A stretch of 64,000 nt of DNA from Actinospineispora eucalypti (GCA_014208095.1 JACHMT010000006.1:1-64000), one strand, 5' to 3'. Positions 51,541-59,964 are shown, counted from the stretch's first letter. Notes: a model not told the origin generated them from the letters alone. Numbers and translations are program-made.

Positions 51541-52869
51541 ATGTCGTTGCAACCGCCGCCCTCATCGCCGCGGGTTCCGCCCAACCGCCGGGACCTGCGC
51601 AAGGCGTTCTTCGCCAGCCTCTCCGGGACCTCGTTGGAGTGGTACGACTTCGCGGTTTACTCGGCCTCGGCCGCGCTGGTGTTCCCCGTGTTGTTCTTTC
51701 CCGCGTCCGATCCGCTGACCGGCACGCTGCTCGCGTTCTCCACCTACGCGGTCGGCTACGTGTCCCGCCCGCTGGGCGGAGTGGTGTTCGGCCGGCTGGG
51801 CGACGTGATCGGCCGCAAGCAGGTGCTGGTGCTGACCCTGCTGCTGATCGGCGTGGCCACGTTCGCCATCGGGCTGCTGCCCAGCTACGCGAGCATCGGG
51901 GTGGCCGCGCCGACCCTGCTGGTGCTGCTGCGGTTCGCGCAGGGCGTCGGGGTGGGCGGCGAGTGGGGCGGGGCGGTGCTGCTGTCCAGCGAGTTCGGCG
52001 ATCCCCGGCGGCGCGGCTTCTGGTCATCGGCGGCGCAGGTCGGCCCGCCCGCCGGGAACCTGCTCTCCAACGGCGTACTCGCGCTGCTCACCGCCGTGCT
52101 GTCCGACGCGGCGTTCCTGAGCTGGGGCTGGCGGCTGGCGTTCCTGCTGTCCGCCGTGCTGGTCGCCTTCGGGCTGTGGATCCGGCTGAAGCTGGAGGAC
52201 ACCCCGGTCTTCAAGGCCATCCAGCAGTCCGGCGACCGGCCCAGCGCACCGATCAGTGAGGTGTTCGCCCACGAGCGGCGCGGACTGCTCGCCGGGGTGC
52301 TCTGCCGCATCTGCCCGGACGTGGCATACGCGCTGTATACCGTGTTCGTACTGGCCTACGGCACGGCGCACGGGTTCACCCGCACCCAGGTGCTGGCCGC
52401 CACGCTGATCGGCGCCGCCGCGCAGCTGGGCCTGATGCCGCTGGCCGGCGCACTCACCGACCGGGTCAACCGCCGAGGGCTGTACGCGGTCGCCGTGGCC
52501 GGCACGGCGATCTGGCCGTTCGCGTTCTTCCCGATGATCGAAGGTGGCTCGTTCCCGCTGCTGGTCATCGGTGTACTGGTCGGCCTGGTGCTGCACGCGT
52601 TCATGTACGGCCCGCAGGCCGCGTTCATCACCGAACAGTTCGCGCCCCGGCTGCGCTACACCGGCAGTTCGCTGGCATACACCATCGCCGGCGTGTTCGG
52701 TGGCGCCGTCGCGCCGCTGGCCTTCGCCGCACTGCACGGGAAGTTCGGCAGCTGGTTCCCGGTGGCAGGGTACCTGCTGGTCGCCAGCCTGGTCACGCTG
52801 GGCGGACTGGCGATCGGCCGGGACCCGGAGCCGTCCGAGGACGAGCAGCTGCTCGCCGCGACACGCTGA
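51541..52869 (+). CDS. MFS transporter, metabolite:H+ symporter type
   Basis: The protein has 442 residues with about 12 transmembrane helices. LSGTSLEWYDFAVYSASAAL is the typical start of the MHS family, and YVSRPLGGVVFGRLGDVIGR with GRKQVL is the loop 2-3 signature (Gly-Arg-x-Gly-Asp). RFAQGVGVGGEWGGAVLLSS is another family mark. Substrates of relatives are organic acids such as shikimate, citrate or betaine. It is divergent from DUF2848 and followed by a GntR gene on the opposite strand. It probably imports the DUF2848 or nitrilase substrate. Confidence 0.93.
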   Translation: MSLQPPPSSPRVPPNRRDLRKAFFASLSGTSLEWYDFAVYSASAALVFPVLFFPASDPLTGTLLAFSTYAVGYVSRPLGGVVFGRLGDVIGRKQVLVLTLLLIGVATFAIGLLPSYASIGVAAPTLLVLLRFAQGVGVGGEWGGAVLLSSEFGDPRRRGFWSSAAQVGPPAGNLLSNGVLALLTAVLSDAAFLSWGWRLAFLLSAVLVAFGLWIRLKLEDTPVFKAIQQSGDRPSAPISEVFAHERRGLLAGVLCRICPDVAYALYTVFVLAYGTAHGFTRTQVLAATLIGAAAQLGLMPLAGALTDRVNRRGLYAVAVAGTAIWPFAFFPMIEGGSFPLLVIGVLVGLVLHAFMYGPQAAFITEQFAPRLRYTGSSLAYTIAGVFGGAVAPLAFAALHGKFGSWFPVAGYLLVASLVTLGGLAIGRDPEPSEDEQLLAATR

Positions 52870-52881
52870 ACCGTGCCGGGC

Positions 52882-53547
52882 TCAGACGTCCAGCAGCACC
52901 CGCAGGGTGAGCGCGAGGTGCTCGTCGATGGCGGCGTGCGCGGCCTGTTCGTCGGCGTCGGACAGCGCGGCCACGATCCGTTCGTGCTCGGCGCACACCG
53001 CGAGCTGCCGGTTCGCCGAGCCGCACACCGCCTTGATGCCCAGCCGGCGCTGGCGCACCCGCAGTCCGGCGTAGGTGCGGGCCAGCGTGGCGTTGCCGGA
53101 GGCGTCCACCAGGACCTGGTGGAACTCCATGTCGTGGTCGATGAACGCGGTCGCGGCGGCGACCCGGTCCCGGTCGGGCGACTCGTCGGCGTGGGCCAGC
53201 TGGTACTGGGCGTCCAACGTGCTGTTCAGGAAGTCGAAGGGCACCGTCTTGTCGGCCAGCGCGCGGCTGGCCGAGTAGCGCTCCAGCACCCCGCGCAGCT
53301 CCATCAGCTCACGGATCTGCCGGCCGGTCAGCGGTGGCACGTAGGCGCCCCGGCCCGGCAGCATCTCCACCAGGCCGTCCGCGACCAGCAGCAGCAACGC
53401 CTCGCGCACCGGCGTGCGGGAGACCCCGATGCGCTCGGCCAGCTCGACCTCGTTGAGGAAGCTGCCCTGCGCCTCCGGGTCGGAGAGCACCACCTCGCGC
53501 AGGTAGTTCAACGCTCGGTCACGGCCGGACCCACGGACAACAGGCAT
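52882..53547 (-). CDS. GntR-family regulator (FadR/FCD type)
   Basis: The protein has 221 residues from ATG 53547. A winged HTH spans about 20-75 (FLNEVELAERIGVSRTPVRE and LLLLVADGLVEMLPGRGAYV). An FCD ligand domain follows with the metal-site residues in IDHDMEFHQVLVDASGN and CAEHERIVAAL. Organic-acid effectors are usual in this subfamily. Its start codon lies within the probable operator at 53544, so autoregulation is likely. It is divergent from the nitrilase. Confidence 0.9.
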   Translation of the reverse strand: MPVVRGSGRDRALNYLREVVLSDPEAQGSFLNEVELAERIGVSRTPVREALLLLVADGLVEMLPGRGAYVPPLTGRQIRELMELRGVLERYSASRALADKTVPFDFLNSTLDAQYQLAHADESPDRDRVAAATAFIDHDMEFHQVLVDASGNATLARTYAGLRVRQRRLGIKAVCGSANRQLAVCAEHERIVAALSDADEQAAHAAIDEHLALTLRVLLDV

Positions 53548-53559
53548 ACAGTAGGTATA
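53544..53559. promoter_or_regulatory. Probable GntR operator overlapping the gntR start
   Basis: GCATACAGTAGGTATA covers the gntR start codon and lies just before the nitrilase gene. It is related to 51520-51535. Binding here would block both gntR and nitrilase expression. Confidence 0.65.
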
Positions 53560-53585
53560 CAGCAGCAATGCATGGGAGGAAGCCG

Positions 53586-54374
53586 GTGCGCATCGCGCTT
53601 GCCCAAATCGTGTCAACCCCGGAACCGTCGGCCAACCTGGAGCAGGTGGCCGACCGGACCCGCGCGGCGGCCGAGGCCGGCGCCCGGCTGGTGGTCTTTC
53701 CGGAAGCCACCATGTGCTGCTTCGGGGTAAAGCTCGCCCCGGTGGCCGAGCCGCTGACCGGCCCGTGGGCCTCCTCGGTGCGGGAAATCGCGCGGGAAGC
53801 CGGGGTCACCGTGGTGGCCGGCATGTTCACCCCGGCACCGGACGGCCGGGTGCGCAACACGCTGCTGGCCACCGGCGAAGGCGTGGAAGCCGGCTACGAC
53901 AAGATCCACCTGTTCGACGCCTTCGGGTTCGCAGAGTCGGACACCGTCGCACCCGGCGAAGAGCCGGTGACGATCAAGGTCGACGATCTGGTGGTCGGCC
54001 TGACCACCTGCTACGACCTGCGTTTCCCCGGCCTCTACCAGCGGCTGGCCGACGCCGGCGCCACGCTGATGGTGGCCCCCGCCTCCTGGGGCGCCGGCCC
54101 GGGCAAGCGCGCGCAGTGGGACCTGCTGGTACGCGCCCGCGCGCTGGACTCCACGTCCTTCGTGGCCGCCTGCGACCAGGGCGACCCGACCACCGTGGGC
54201 CGCCCCGCCGGCAAGGCTCCCACCGGCATCGGAGCGAGCGCGGTCGCCGGCCCGCTGGGCGACTTCATCGACCAACTCGACGCCGAACCCGGGTTGCTGA
54301 TCACCGACATCGACCCGGCTCAGGTCACCGCCGCCCGCCAAGCCGTCCCCGTCCTAACCAACCGCCGCTTCTGA
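53586..54374 (+). CDS. Carbon-nitrogen hydrolase (nitrilase superfamily)
   Basis: The protein has 262 residues from GTG 53586 (GGAGGAAG upstream); ATG 53568 is the in-frame alternative. The Glu-Lys-Cys triad is clear: LVVFPEATM (Glu about 39), YDKIHLFDAFG (Lys about 106) and LTTCYDLRFPGLY (Cys about 140). It would hydrolyse a C-N bond in an amide or nitrile such as omega-amidase substrates. It sits in the GntR regulon with an MFS importer and a DUF2848 gene, suggesting a catabolic set. Confidence 0.92.
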   Translation: MRIALAQIVSTPEPSANLEQVADRTRAAAEAGARLVVFPEATMCCFGVKLAPVAEPLTGPWASSVREIAREAGVTVVAGMFTPAPDGRVRNTLLATGEGVEAGYDKIHLFDAFGFAESDTVAPGEEPVTIKVDDLVVGLTTCYDLRFPGLYQRLADAGATLMVAPASWGAGPGKRAQWDLLVRARALDSTSFVAACDQGDPTTVGRPAGKAPTGIGASAVAGPLGDFIDQLDAEPGLLITDIDPAQVTAARQAVPVLTNRRF

Positions 54375-54407
54375 CCCTCAGCACCCGCCGGTCCGGCCGG
54401 GCAGCGA

Positions 54408-54989
54408 TCAGCGCCGGGTGTCTACGCGGTGGAAGTTGAGGTAGGCGCGGGAGGGGGTGGGGCCGCGTTGGCCCTGGTAGCGGGAGCCGACCGACGCCGA
54501 GCCGTAGGGGTGCTCGGCGGGGTTGGAGAGCCGGAACAGGCACAGCTGGCCGATCTTCATGCCCGGCCAGAGCATGATCGGCAGATTCGCCACGTTGGAC
54601 AGCTCCAGGGTGATGTGCCCGTTGAACCCCGGGTCGATGAACCCCGCTGTGGAATGCGTGAGCAGCCCCAGCCGGCCGAGGCTGGACTTGCCCTCCAGCC
54701 GCCCGGCCAGATCGTCCGGCAGCCCGACCTTCTCGAACGTGGACCCCAGCACGAACTCGCCGGGGTGCAGCACGAACGGTTCGTCACCCTCCGGCTCCAC
54801 CGAGGTGGTCAGCTCGTCCTGGCGTTCCCTCGGGTCGATGTGCGTGTAGCGGGAGTTCTGGAAGACCCGGAAGAAGCGGTCCAACCGCACGTCGATGCTG
54901 GACGGTTGGAGCATCTCGGCGTGCCACGGGTCCAGCACCAGCCGGCCGGAGTCGAGCTCCTTGCGCAGGTCACCGTCGGAAAGCAGCAC
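54408..54989 (-). CDS. dcd: dCTP deaminase (possibly bifunctional deaminase/dUTPase)
   Basis: The protein has 193 residues from GTG 54989 and starts MLLSDGDLRKELDSGRLVLD. The family core is LEGKSSLGRLGLLTHSTAGF followed by IDPGFNGHITLELSNVANLP, with the catalytic Glu in LELSN-type sequence and the phosphate-binding Ser-Ser. It makes dUTP (or dUMP directly) from dCTP for dTMP synthesis. The gene beside tRNA-Gly parallels the Rv0321 locus. Convergent with the nitrilase. Confidence 0.95.
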   Translation of the reverse strand: MLLSDGDLRKELDSGRLVLDPWHAEMLQPSSIDVRLDRFFRVFQNSRYTHIDPRERQDELTTSVEPEGDEPFVLHPGEFVLGSTFEKVGLPDDLAGRLEGKSSLGRLGLLTHSTAGFIDPGFNGHITLELSNVANLPIMLWPGMKIGQLCLFRLSNPAEHPYGSASVGSRYQGQRGPTPSRAYLNFHRVDTRR

Positions 54990-55036
54990 CCAGCCACCCT
55001 AATGGACCGATCAACGGGGCCGCCCGGCCGGCATGC

Positions 55037-55042
55037 TAGGCT
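55037..55042 (+). promoter_or_regulatory. -10 element of tRNA-Gly
   Basis: TAGGCT, 20 bp before the tRNA 5' end, matches the actinobacterial housekeeping -10 pattern TAnnnT. A clear -35 was not found. Confidence 0.45.
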
Positions 55043-55062
55043 CGGAACGCGGGTCATCTCGT

Positions 55063-55133
55063 GCGGATGTAGTTCAATGGTAGAACGTCAGCTTCCCAAG
55101 CTGAGAACGCGGGTTCGATTCCCGTCATCCGCT
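55063..55133 (+). tRNA. tRNA-Gly(CCC)
   Basis: GCGGATG and CATCCGC form the seven-base acceptor stem, with T as discriminator. The D arm contains AGTTCAATGGTAGAAC. The anticodon stem TCAGC/GCTGA encloses loop TTCCCAA, giving anticodon CCC. The T arm is GCGGG-TTCGATT-CCCGT. CCA is not encoded. It translates GGG codons. Confidence 0.96.
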
Positions 55134-55179
55134 CTCACCAGCCAATTCTTGGTTGCGCCCGGGTGACAGACTCCCCGGT

Positions 55180-55509
55180 ATGGAAGATCCACGGCCGTAC
55201 GTGGCGATCTTGTTGTTCGAGTCCAGCTCGCCGTCGCCCGGCTACCGGCCGCTGTACCGCGAGGACATCGCGCTGGTCTACGCCGAGGGCCATGAGCGCG
55301 CGGTGGAGCGCGCGCGGGCGCACGGCCTCGCGCAGGAATGCACGGTGTATAACGATCTTGGCGAGGCGATCACGTTGCGCCTGATCGAGGTGGTGGACGT
55401 CAACGAGCCGCTGGACGAGGACCTCGGCGGCGGCACCGCCGACCTTTACGCGCGGCACTTCTACGACCTGGACGCCTGGCGCAGGGTGGAGACCAGCCTC
55501 GATCAGTAG
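55180..55509 (+). CDS. DUF4288-like small protein
   Basis: The protein has 109 residues from ATG 55180. The strands YVAILLFESSSPSPGYRPLY and DIALVYAEGHERAVERAR, then ITLRLIEVVDVNEPLDEDL, match the DUF4288 layout. The fold is probably a small alpha/beta domain without membrane segments. Its end overlaps the convergent PPOX gene by 7 bp. Function is unknown. Confidence 0.78.
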   Translation: MEDPRPYVAILLFESSSPSPGYRPLYREDIALVYAEGHERAVERARAHGLAQECTVYNDLGEAITLRLIEVVDVNEPLDEDLGGGTADLYARHFYDLDAWRRVETSLDQ

Positions 55510-56117
55510 AGCTTGGTCGCGTAGGCCGGGCCGTAGTACTCCTCGAGCGAGGCCAGCGAGTCGTCCGGGCGCTCCAGCGTCTTGGCGATCTGGGCGCGGG
55601 AGGGCAGGTCGGACGGCGCCGGCGCGGTCCACAGCGACGAGCGCAGGAACGCCTTGGCGCAGTGGAAGAATACTTCCTGTATAACGATCTCCATGGCCAG
55701 CAGCGGCCGCTTTCCCGCCACGGCCAGCTCGTCGAAGTAGGGCGCGTCGGCGATCAGCCGAGCGGTGCCGTTGATCCGCAGCGTGTCGCCGCGCCCGGGC
55801 ACCATGAAGATCAGCCCGACCTGGGGGTTGGCCAGCACGTTGTGGAAGCCGTCGGCCCGCCGGTTGCCCGGTCGCTCCGGCAAGGCCAGCGTGCGGTCGT
55901 CCAGCACCCGGGCGAAGCCGGGTGGGTCGCCCTTCGGCGAGACGTCGCAGGTGCCGTCCGCGCCGCTGGTCGCGACCAGGCAGAACGGCGAGGCGGCCAG
56001 CCAGCGCCGGTGCATCGGGTGCAGCCGGTCGCGGGCCTTGTCGGCCACCCTGGGCAGCGGTGGACCACCGAGCAACTCGCGCAGGCGCTCGACGGACGTG
56101 ATCTCGGAAGTGGTCAC
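55503..56117 (-). CDS. PPOX-class flavin-dependent protein (MSMEG_1061-like)
   Basis: The protein has 204 residues from GTG 56117. It is a split-barrel flavin or F420 protein: FCLVATSGADGTCDVSPKGD (about 47-66), LALPERPGNRRADGFHNVLA (about 80-99), VGLIFMVPGRGDTLRINGTA (about 102-121), VFFHCAKAFLRSSLW with the conserved His-Cys-x-Lys. Members of this group are pyridoxamine phosphate oxidase-like oxidoreductases. It is followed on the same strand by nothing; the SRPBCC gene lies upstream with a 19-bp gap. Confidence 0.87.
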   Translation of the reverse strand: MTTSEITSVERLRELLGGPPLPRVADKARDRLHPMHRRWLAASPFCLVATSGADGTCDVSPKGDPPGFARVLDDRTLALPERPGNRRADGFHNVLANPQVGLIFMVPGRGDTLRINGTARLIADAPYFDELAVAGKRPLLAMEIVIQEVFFHCAKAFLRSSLWTAPAPSDLPSRAQIAKTLERPDDSLASLEEYYGPAYATKLY

Positions 56118-56136
56118 GTCCGTCGAGCCTATGCCT

Positions 56137-56637
56137 TCAGTCGAGCAGTTTCCGCAGGTAATCGGCGAGCAGGTCGAAGCTGCGGTCGGCGCCGTCGTTC
56201 ATCCCGGTGGCCAGCGCGGCGTCCCGGGCCTCCTTCGACGGGTAGCTAATGGTGTCCACCAGCAGCGTCCGCCCGGGGTCGTCGTCCGCGTCGGTGAGCA
56301 CCAGCGTGCACAGCGTCTCCGGCCACTCCGGGCCCCACGACTCGGTGCGCACCAGCCGGTCGGGCGGGCTGACCTCGCGGTACTCCCCGGTCATCTCCAT
56401 GCCCTCCCCGTTCACGTTCCGCCAGCCGAAGTGCCACTTGCCGCCGGGGCGCAGGTCGATCTCGCAGATCGGCATGGTCCAGCCGTCCGGTCCGAGCATC
56501 CAGTGCGGCAGGTGCTCGGGGTTGGTGAACGCCTCGAACACCAGGCGGCGCGGGGCGTCGAGCACCCTGCTCATGGTCACCTCGGTGTCCGAGGGGGTGC
56601 CGAACTCGGTCTTGCCGGTGGGTTTCGCGGTGGTCAT
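56137..56637 (-). CDS. SRPBCC/AHSA1 domain protein
   Basis: The protein has 166 residues. Core elements are VTMSRVLDAPRRLVFEAFTN, HLPHWMLGPDGWTMPICEID and LRPGGKWHFGWRNVNGEGME, typical of the AHSA1 START-like fold that binds hydrophobic ligands. Its ATG overlaps the ArsR stop (ATGA), giving a coupled ArsR-SRPBCC pair common in bacteria. Both appear under the operator at 57001. Ligand unknown. Confidence 0.9.
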   Translation of the reverse strand: MTTAKPTGKTEFGTPSDTEVTMSRVLDAPRRLVFEAFTNPEHLPHWMLGPDGWTMPICEIDLRPGGKWHFGWRNVNGEGMEMTGEYREVSPPDRLVRTESWGPEWPETLCTLVLTDADDDPGRTLLVDTISYPSKEARDAALATGMNDGADRSFDLLADYLRKLLD

Positions 56638-56984
56638 TTCTCCTGCTCCTTCATCTTCTGTAGATAGTCGTCCAGTCGCGTGTAGCTGGCGTCCCAGAAC
56701 CGCCGGTAGCCCTCCGCCCACTCGGTGACCTCACGCAACGGCGTCGCGTCCAGCCGGCACGGCCGCCACTGCGCCTCCCGGCCCCGGGCGATCAGGCCGG
56801 CGCGTTCCAGCACGCGCAGGTGCTTGGAAACTGCCGGGCCACTCATGTCGAACGGCGCGGACAGCTCCTTGACGGTCGCCGGCCCCTCGATAAGGCGGGC
56901 CAGGATCGCCCGGCGGGTCGGGTCAGCCAGCGCGGCGAAGGTGACGCTCAGCGGGTCTTTCGCGCCGGCTTGGTCGATTGTCAT
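56634..56984 (-). CDS. ArsR-family regulator (non-metal type)
   Basis: The protein has 116 residues from ATG 56984; a TTG at 56993 is possible. A winged HTH is clear: FAALADPTRRAILARLIEGP (about 18-37) and MSGPAVSKHLRVLERAGLIA (about 49-68). There is no Cys pair for metal. The C-terminus EWAEGYRRFWDASYTRLDDY is characteristic of ArsR proteins paired with AHSA1. It should bind the 28-bp operator just upstream and repress itself and the SRPBCC gene. Confidence 0.92.
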   Translation of the reverse strand: MTIDQAGAKDPLSVTFAALADPTRRAILARLIEGPATVKELSAPFDMSGPAVSKHLRVLERAGLIARGREAQWRPCRLDATPLREVTEWAEGYRRFWDASYTRLDDYLQKMKEQEK

Positions 56985-57000
56985 CCGTATCAAACCAATC

Positions 57001-57028
57001 GGTTATCTAACGACTCAGTTAGATAACC
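57001..57028. promoter_or_regulatory. Perfect 28-bp ArsR operator
   Basis: GGTTATCTAAC and GTTAGATAACC are perfect 11-bp inverted arms around GACTCA. It begins 16 bp upstream of the ArsR start. Its AT-rich sequence stands out from the surroundings. Autoregulation is very likely. Confidence 0.85.
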
Positions 57029-57122
57029 ATGGGTGACTGCAGCTGTCAAGGAAAACCCCGCGAGCTCGTTCCGGCGTTGTCCGTAAGGTCATCGCATCGG
57101 CGAGTCTCTGGAGGGGTTGGGC

Positions 57123-57944
57123 ATGAGCGGGAAGCTGGCCGGCAAGGTCGCGTTGATCACCGGGGCGGCGCGCGGGCAGGGCCGCAGCCACGCAGTGCGC
57201 CTGGCCGAAGCGGGCGCGGACGTGATCGCGGTGGACATCTGCCGGCAGCTCGACGAGGTGAGCTACCCGCTCGCCACCCCGGCCGAGCTGGCCGAGACGG
57301 TCGCCGAGGTGGAAAAACTGGACCGGCGGATCGTGTCGGTCGAGGCGGACGTGCGCTCCGCCGAGGCCATGGCGCGCGCGGTCGCCGACGGGGCGGCCGA
57401 GCTCGGCGGGGTGGACATCGTGCTGGCCAACGCCGGCATCGGCATGGTGCGCGAGGGCCTGGACCCGGCGGTCGCATTCAACACGTTGCTGCAGGTCAAC
57501 CTGGTTGGAGTGTGGAACACCGTGCACGCGGCCGCGCCGGTGATGATCGAGGGCGGCCGGGGCGGGGCGATCGTGCTGACCGGATCGGTGATGGGGCTGA
57601 GCGGGCGCGGCGGCAGCGGCCTCCCCGGCATGCAGGGCTACGTGGCCGCCAAGCACGGCCTGGTCGGGCTGATGCGCAGCTGGGCCAACTGGCTGGCCCC
57701 GCACATGATCCGGGTGAACGCGGTGCACCCCACCGGCGTGGCCACGCCGATGATCATGAACGAGGCGATGGCGGCCGTGCTCGAGTCGATGCCGGCGGAC
57801 GGCCCGGACATGGGCAACCTGCTGGATGTCCCCATGGTGGAGTCGGTCGACATCAGCAACGCGATCGCCTGGCTGGTCTCCGACGACGCACGCTACGTAA
57901 CCGGCGTCAACCTCCCCGTGGACGCCGGCTTCACCGTCAGGTAG
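57123..57944 (+). CDS. Mycofactocin-coupled short-chain dehydrogenase
   Basis: The protein has 273 residues from ATG 57123. The N-terminal cofactor loop is ITGAARGQGRSHAVRLAEAG, followed by DICRQLDEVSYPLATPAELA, an insertion diagnostic of mycofactocin-coupled SDRs that hold NAD without exchange. Catalytic YVAAKHG (about 180) and Ser in VLTGSVMGLSG are present. It probably oxidises an alcohol and passes electrons to mycofactocin; mft genes are not in the window. The SRPBCC gene at 57986 follows 41 bp later. Confidence 0.92.
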   Translation: MSGKLAGKVALITGAARGQGRSHAVRLAEAGADVIAVDICRQLDEVSYPLATPAELAETVAEVEKLDRRIVSVEADVRSAEAMARAVADGAAELGGVDIVLANAGIGMVREGLDPAVAFNTLLQVNLVGVWNTVHAAAPVMIEGGRGGAIVLTGSVMGLSGRGGSGLPGMQGYVAAKHGLVGLMRSWANWLAPHMIRVNAVHPTGVATPMIMNEAMAAVLESMPADGPDMGNLLDVPMVESVDISNAIAWLVSDDARYVTGVNLPVDAGFTVR

Positions 57945-57985
57945 CCGGCGCGCGGCGGCGGGCGGATGGGGTTAGCGTCCGGCGC

Positions 57986-58420
57986 ATGGAGCTTGCGTAC
58001 GCCAGTGTGGCCCTGGCCCAGCCGCCCGACGTGGTGTGGTCGGTGCTCGGCGACTTCCACGGGTTGGCCGGGTGGGTGCGGCGCATCCGGTCCTCGGAGG
58101 CGGAGGACGGCACCGGGGTGGGCTCGGTCCGCCGGCTGACCCTGGACCCGGACGGGCTGGTGGCGCGGGAGCGACTGGTCAGCCACGACGACCCGGGCCG
58201 GCGGTACAGCTACGAGTTCGCCGACGAGATCCCGTTCCCGGCCAGCGCGTACCGGGGGACCGTGCACCTGCTGCCGATCACCGACACCGGCGGCACGTTT
58301 CTCGAGTGGTACGGCGAGTACGAGTGCGCGCCCGGGTTGGAGCAGACCCTGCGGGACACGTTCACCGGGATCTACGCGTCGTTCTTCGCCGACCTGCGCG
58401 CGAAGCTGGAGGGCGGCTGA
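57986..58420 (+). CDS. SRPBCC family protein
   Basis: The protein has 144 residues. ASVALAQPPDVVWSVLGDFH and GLAGWVRRIRSSEAEDGTGV, then GSVRRLTLDPDGLVARERLV and TFLEWYGEYECAPG, give the START-like fold of polyketide cyclase/MxaD-type proteins. It may hold a hydrophobic substrate for the SDR upstream. Same direction, 41-bp gap. Confidence 0.88.
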   Translation: MELAYASVALAQPPDVVWSVLGDFHGLAGWVRRIRSSEAEDGTGVGSVRRLTLDPDGLVARERLVSHDDPGRRYSYEFADEIPFPASAYRGTVHLLPITDTGGTFLEWYGEYECAPGLEQTLRDTFTGIYASFFADLRAKLEGG

Positions 58421-58472
58421 GGCTGCCCGGCGACGGCCCACGCGCAGTCGCCACGACGACTCCGGCGCACGC

Positions 58473-59270
58473 TCACCCGGAGACGCGGGAGCCCGGCGGG
58501 GACAGCGCCGGCGTGTGCGCGGCCAGACCACCGTCGACGCAGATCACCTGCCCGGTGATGAACGCGGCCTGCTCGGATGCGAGGAACACCACGGCGTTCG
58601 CGATGTCCTCGGCCCGGCCCAGCCTCGGCGTGAGGTGCGCGTCCTCCAGGGCGCGCCGCTGCTCGGCCGGGACGGCCGCGATGGCGTCCGTGGCCACGAT
58701 GCCCGGGGCGATCGCGTTGCACCGCACCCCGCCCTTGCCGTAACCGGTCGCCACCGCGCGCACCAGCGCATCCAGGCCGCCCTTGGAAACCGAGTAGGCG
58801 GTGCGGTGCGCGCTGCCGGTCAGCCCCTTCACCGAGCTGGTCAGCACGATCGACCCGCCACCGGCGGCCAGCATGCCCGGCACCGCGTGCTTGCAGCCGA
58901 GCATTCCGCCCCGCAGGTTGACCGCCATCACCTGGTCGAACAGCTCGACCGACAGGTCGACCACGCCCCGGTCGCCCATGAACGCGTCGCGGGTGGTGAG
59001 GGCGGCGTTGCTGTGCAGCACGGTGACCGTGCCCAGCTCGTCACTGGTTCGTTCGAGTGCGCCTATCCAATCCGCCTCCTGAGTCACGTCCAGCCCGAAC
59101 GCGCGGGCCCGCCCTCCGTCGGCGGTGATCCGGTCCGCCACGGCGCGCGCCGACGCCACGTCGAGATCCGTCACCGCCACCGCCGCCCCGGCCCGGGCCA
59201 GCGCGGCGGCGCTCGCCGCGCCGATCCCCGAACCGGCCCCGGTGACCAGTGCGACCTGCCCATCAAGCAT
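58473..59270 (-). CDS. Short-chain dehydrogenase/reductase
   Basis: The protein has 265 residues from ATG 59270. The cofactor motif is VTGAGSGIGAASAAALARAG, then LHSNAAL (NNAG variant HSNAA), Ser in IVLTSSVKGL and the Tyr-Lys YSVSKGG (about 155). DLDVASA after strand 2 suggests NAD(H) preference. The NNAG-to-HSNA change is unusual. It is convergent with the SRPBCC gene. Confidence 0.9.
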   Translation of the reverse strand: MLDGQVALVTGAGSGIGAASAAALARAGAAVAVTDLDVASARAVADRITADGGRARAFGLDVTQEADWIGALERTSDELGTVTVLHSNAALTTRDAFMGDRGVVDLSVELFDQVMAVNLRGGMLGCKHAVPGMLAAGGGSIVLTSSVKGLTGSAHRTAYSVSKGGLDALVRAVATGYGKGGVRCNAIAPGIVATDAIAAVPAEQRRALEDAHLTPRLGRAEDIANAVVFLASEQAAFITGQVICVDGGLAAHTPALSPPGSRVSG

Positions 59271-59389
59271 GTCCGACCCCCCCGACAGTTTCGGGTTCGC
59301 CATCCCGAATCCCAGACATTGCGCAACCTCACGCTATGCCACCGCTTCCGGCGGTGTCCTTCTGACCAGCACCACTGCCGGAGCGGCGG

Positions 59390-59797
59390 CTACAGATCCG
59401 CGGGGACCGGAATCCTGGAGCCGGCCTTCGCGGCCAGCTCGTCATCGGCGACCATGGTGATCATCTCGACGTCGGGTGCGCACAGCATGACCACGACGAA
59501 TCGGCTGGTTCGGTCCGAAAGAAGATTGGCCGCGGTGTAATGGATCACATCACCGCCAGGTTCGAAGAATCCTTCTCCGGCTTTGATGCGATAGGGGGCT
59601 CCACCCTCCACTTCGAAGAGCATTTCCCCTTCGACCATGTAGCCGAACACCGGCCCCGAGTGGCGGTGTGGAGCAATTCCGGGATCACCAGGCGGAAGCT
59701 CCAGGAGGCGAATCATGGCGTGCGCGCCGGCCGGAAGCGTAAACCCATCGATCTTGAGGAGGTCGTCCGAGGTCATGTTCGTGGCAACTGTTCCCAT
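59390..59797 (-). CDS. Cupin domain protein
   Basis: The protein has 135 residues. Cupin motif 1 appears as GIAPHRHSGPVFGYMVEGEM (about 40-59; His residues and Glu are probable metal ligands) and motif 2 as FFEPGGDVIHYTAANL (about 77-92). This is a small single-domain barrel, possibly sensing or handling a small molecule. It lies between an SDR and a TetR gene on the same strand with 119- and 167-bp gaps. Confidence 0.85.
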   Translation of the reverse strand: MGTVATNMTSDDLLKIDGFTLPAGAHAMIRLLELPPGDPGIAPHRHSGPVFGYMVEGEMLFEVEGGAPYRIKAGEGFFEPGGDVIHYTAANLLSDRTSRFVVVMLCAPDVEMITMVADDELAAKAGSRIPVPADL

Positions 59798-59964
59798 GCG
59801 GTGAGCGTATTAATTCAGCACTCGACGGGGCTGGTCCACTTCACGCTCGTCCATCTGGTCCACTTCGAATACATTTCGCGGTAGCTCATCCGGAAAGGTA
59901 GCGCCCGCCGCGCGGTCACTTCAGACGGCGGCCGGACCCCTCCCGGCGCGACAGCCAGCGGGTA

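Noticed and set aside
54375..54407. Terminator between nitrilase and dcd
   Set aside because: Only weak, interrupted pairing (CACCCG/CGGGTG) was found in the 33-bp gap.
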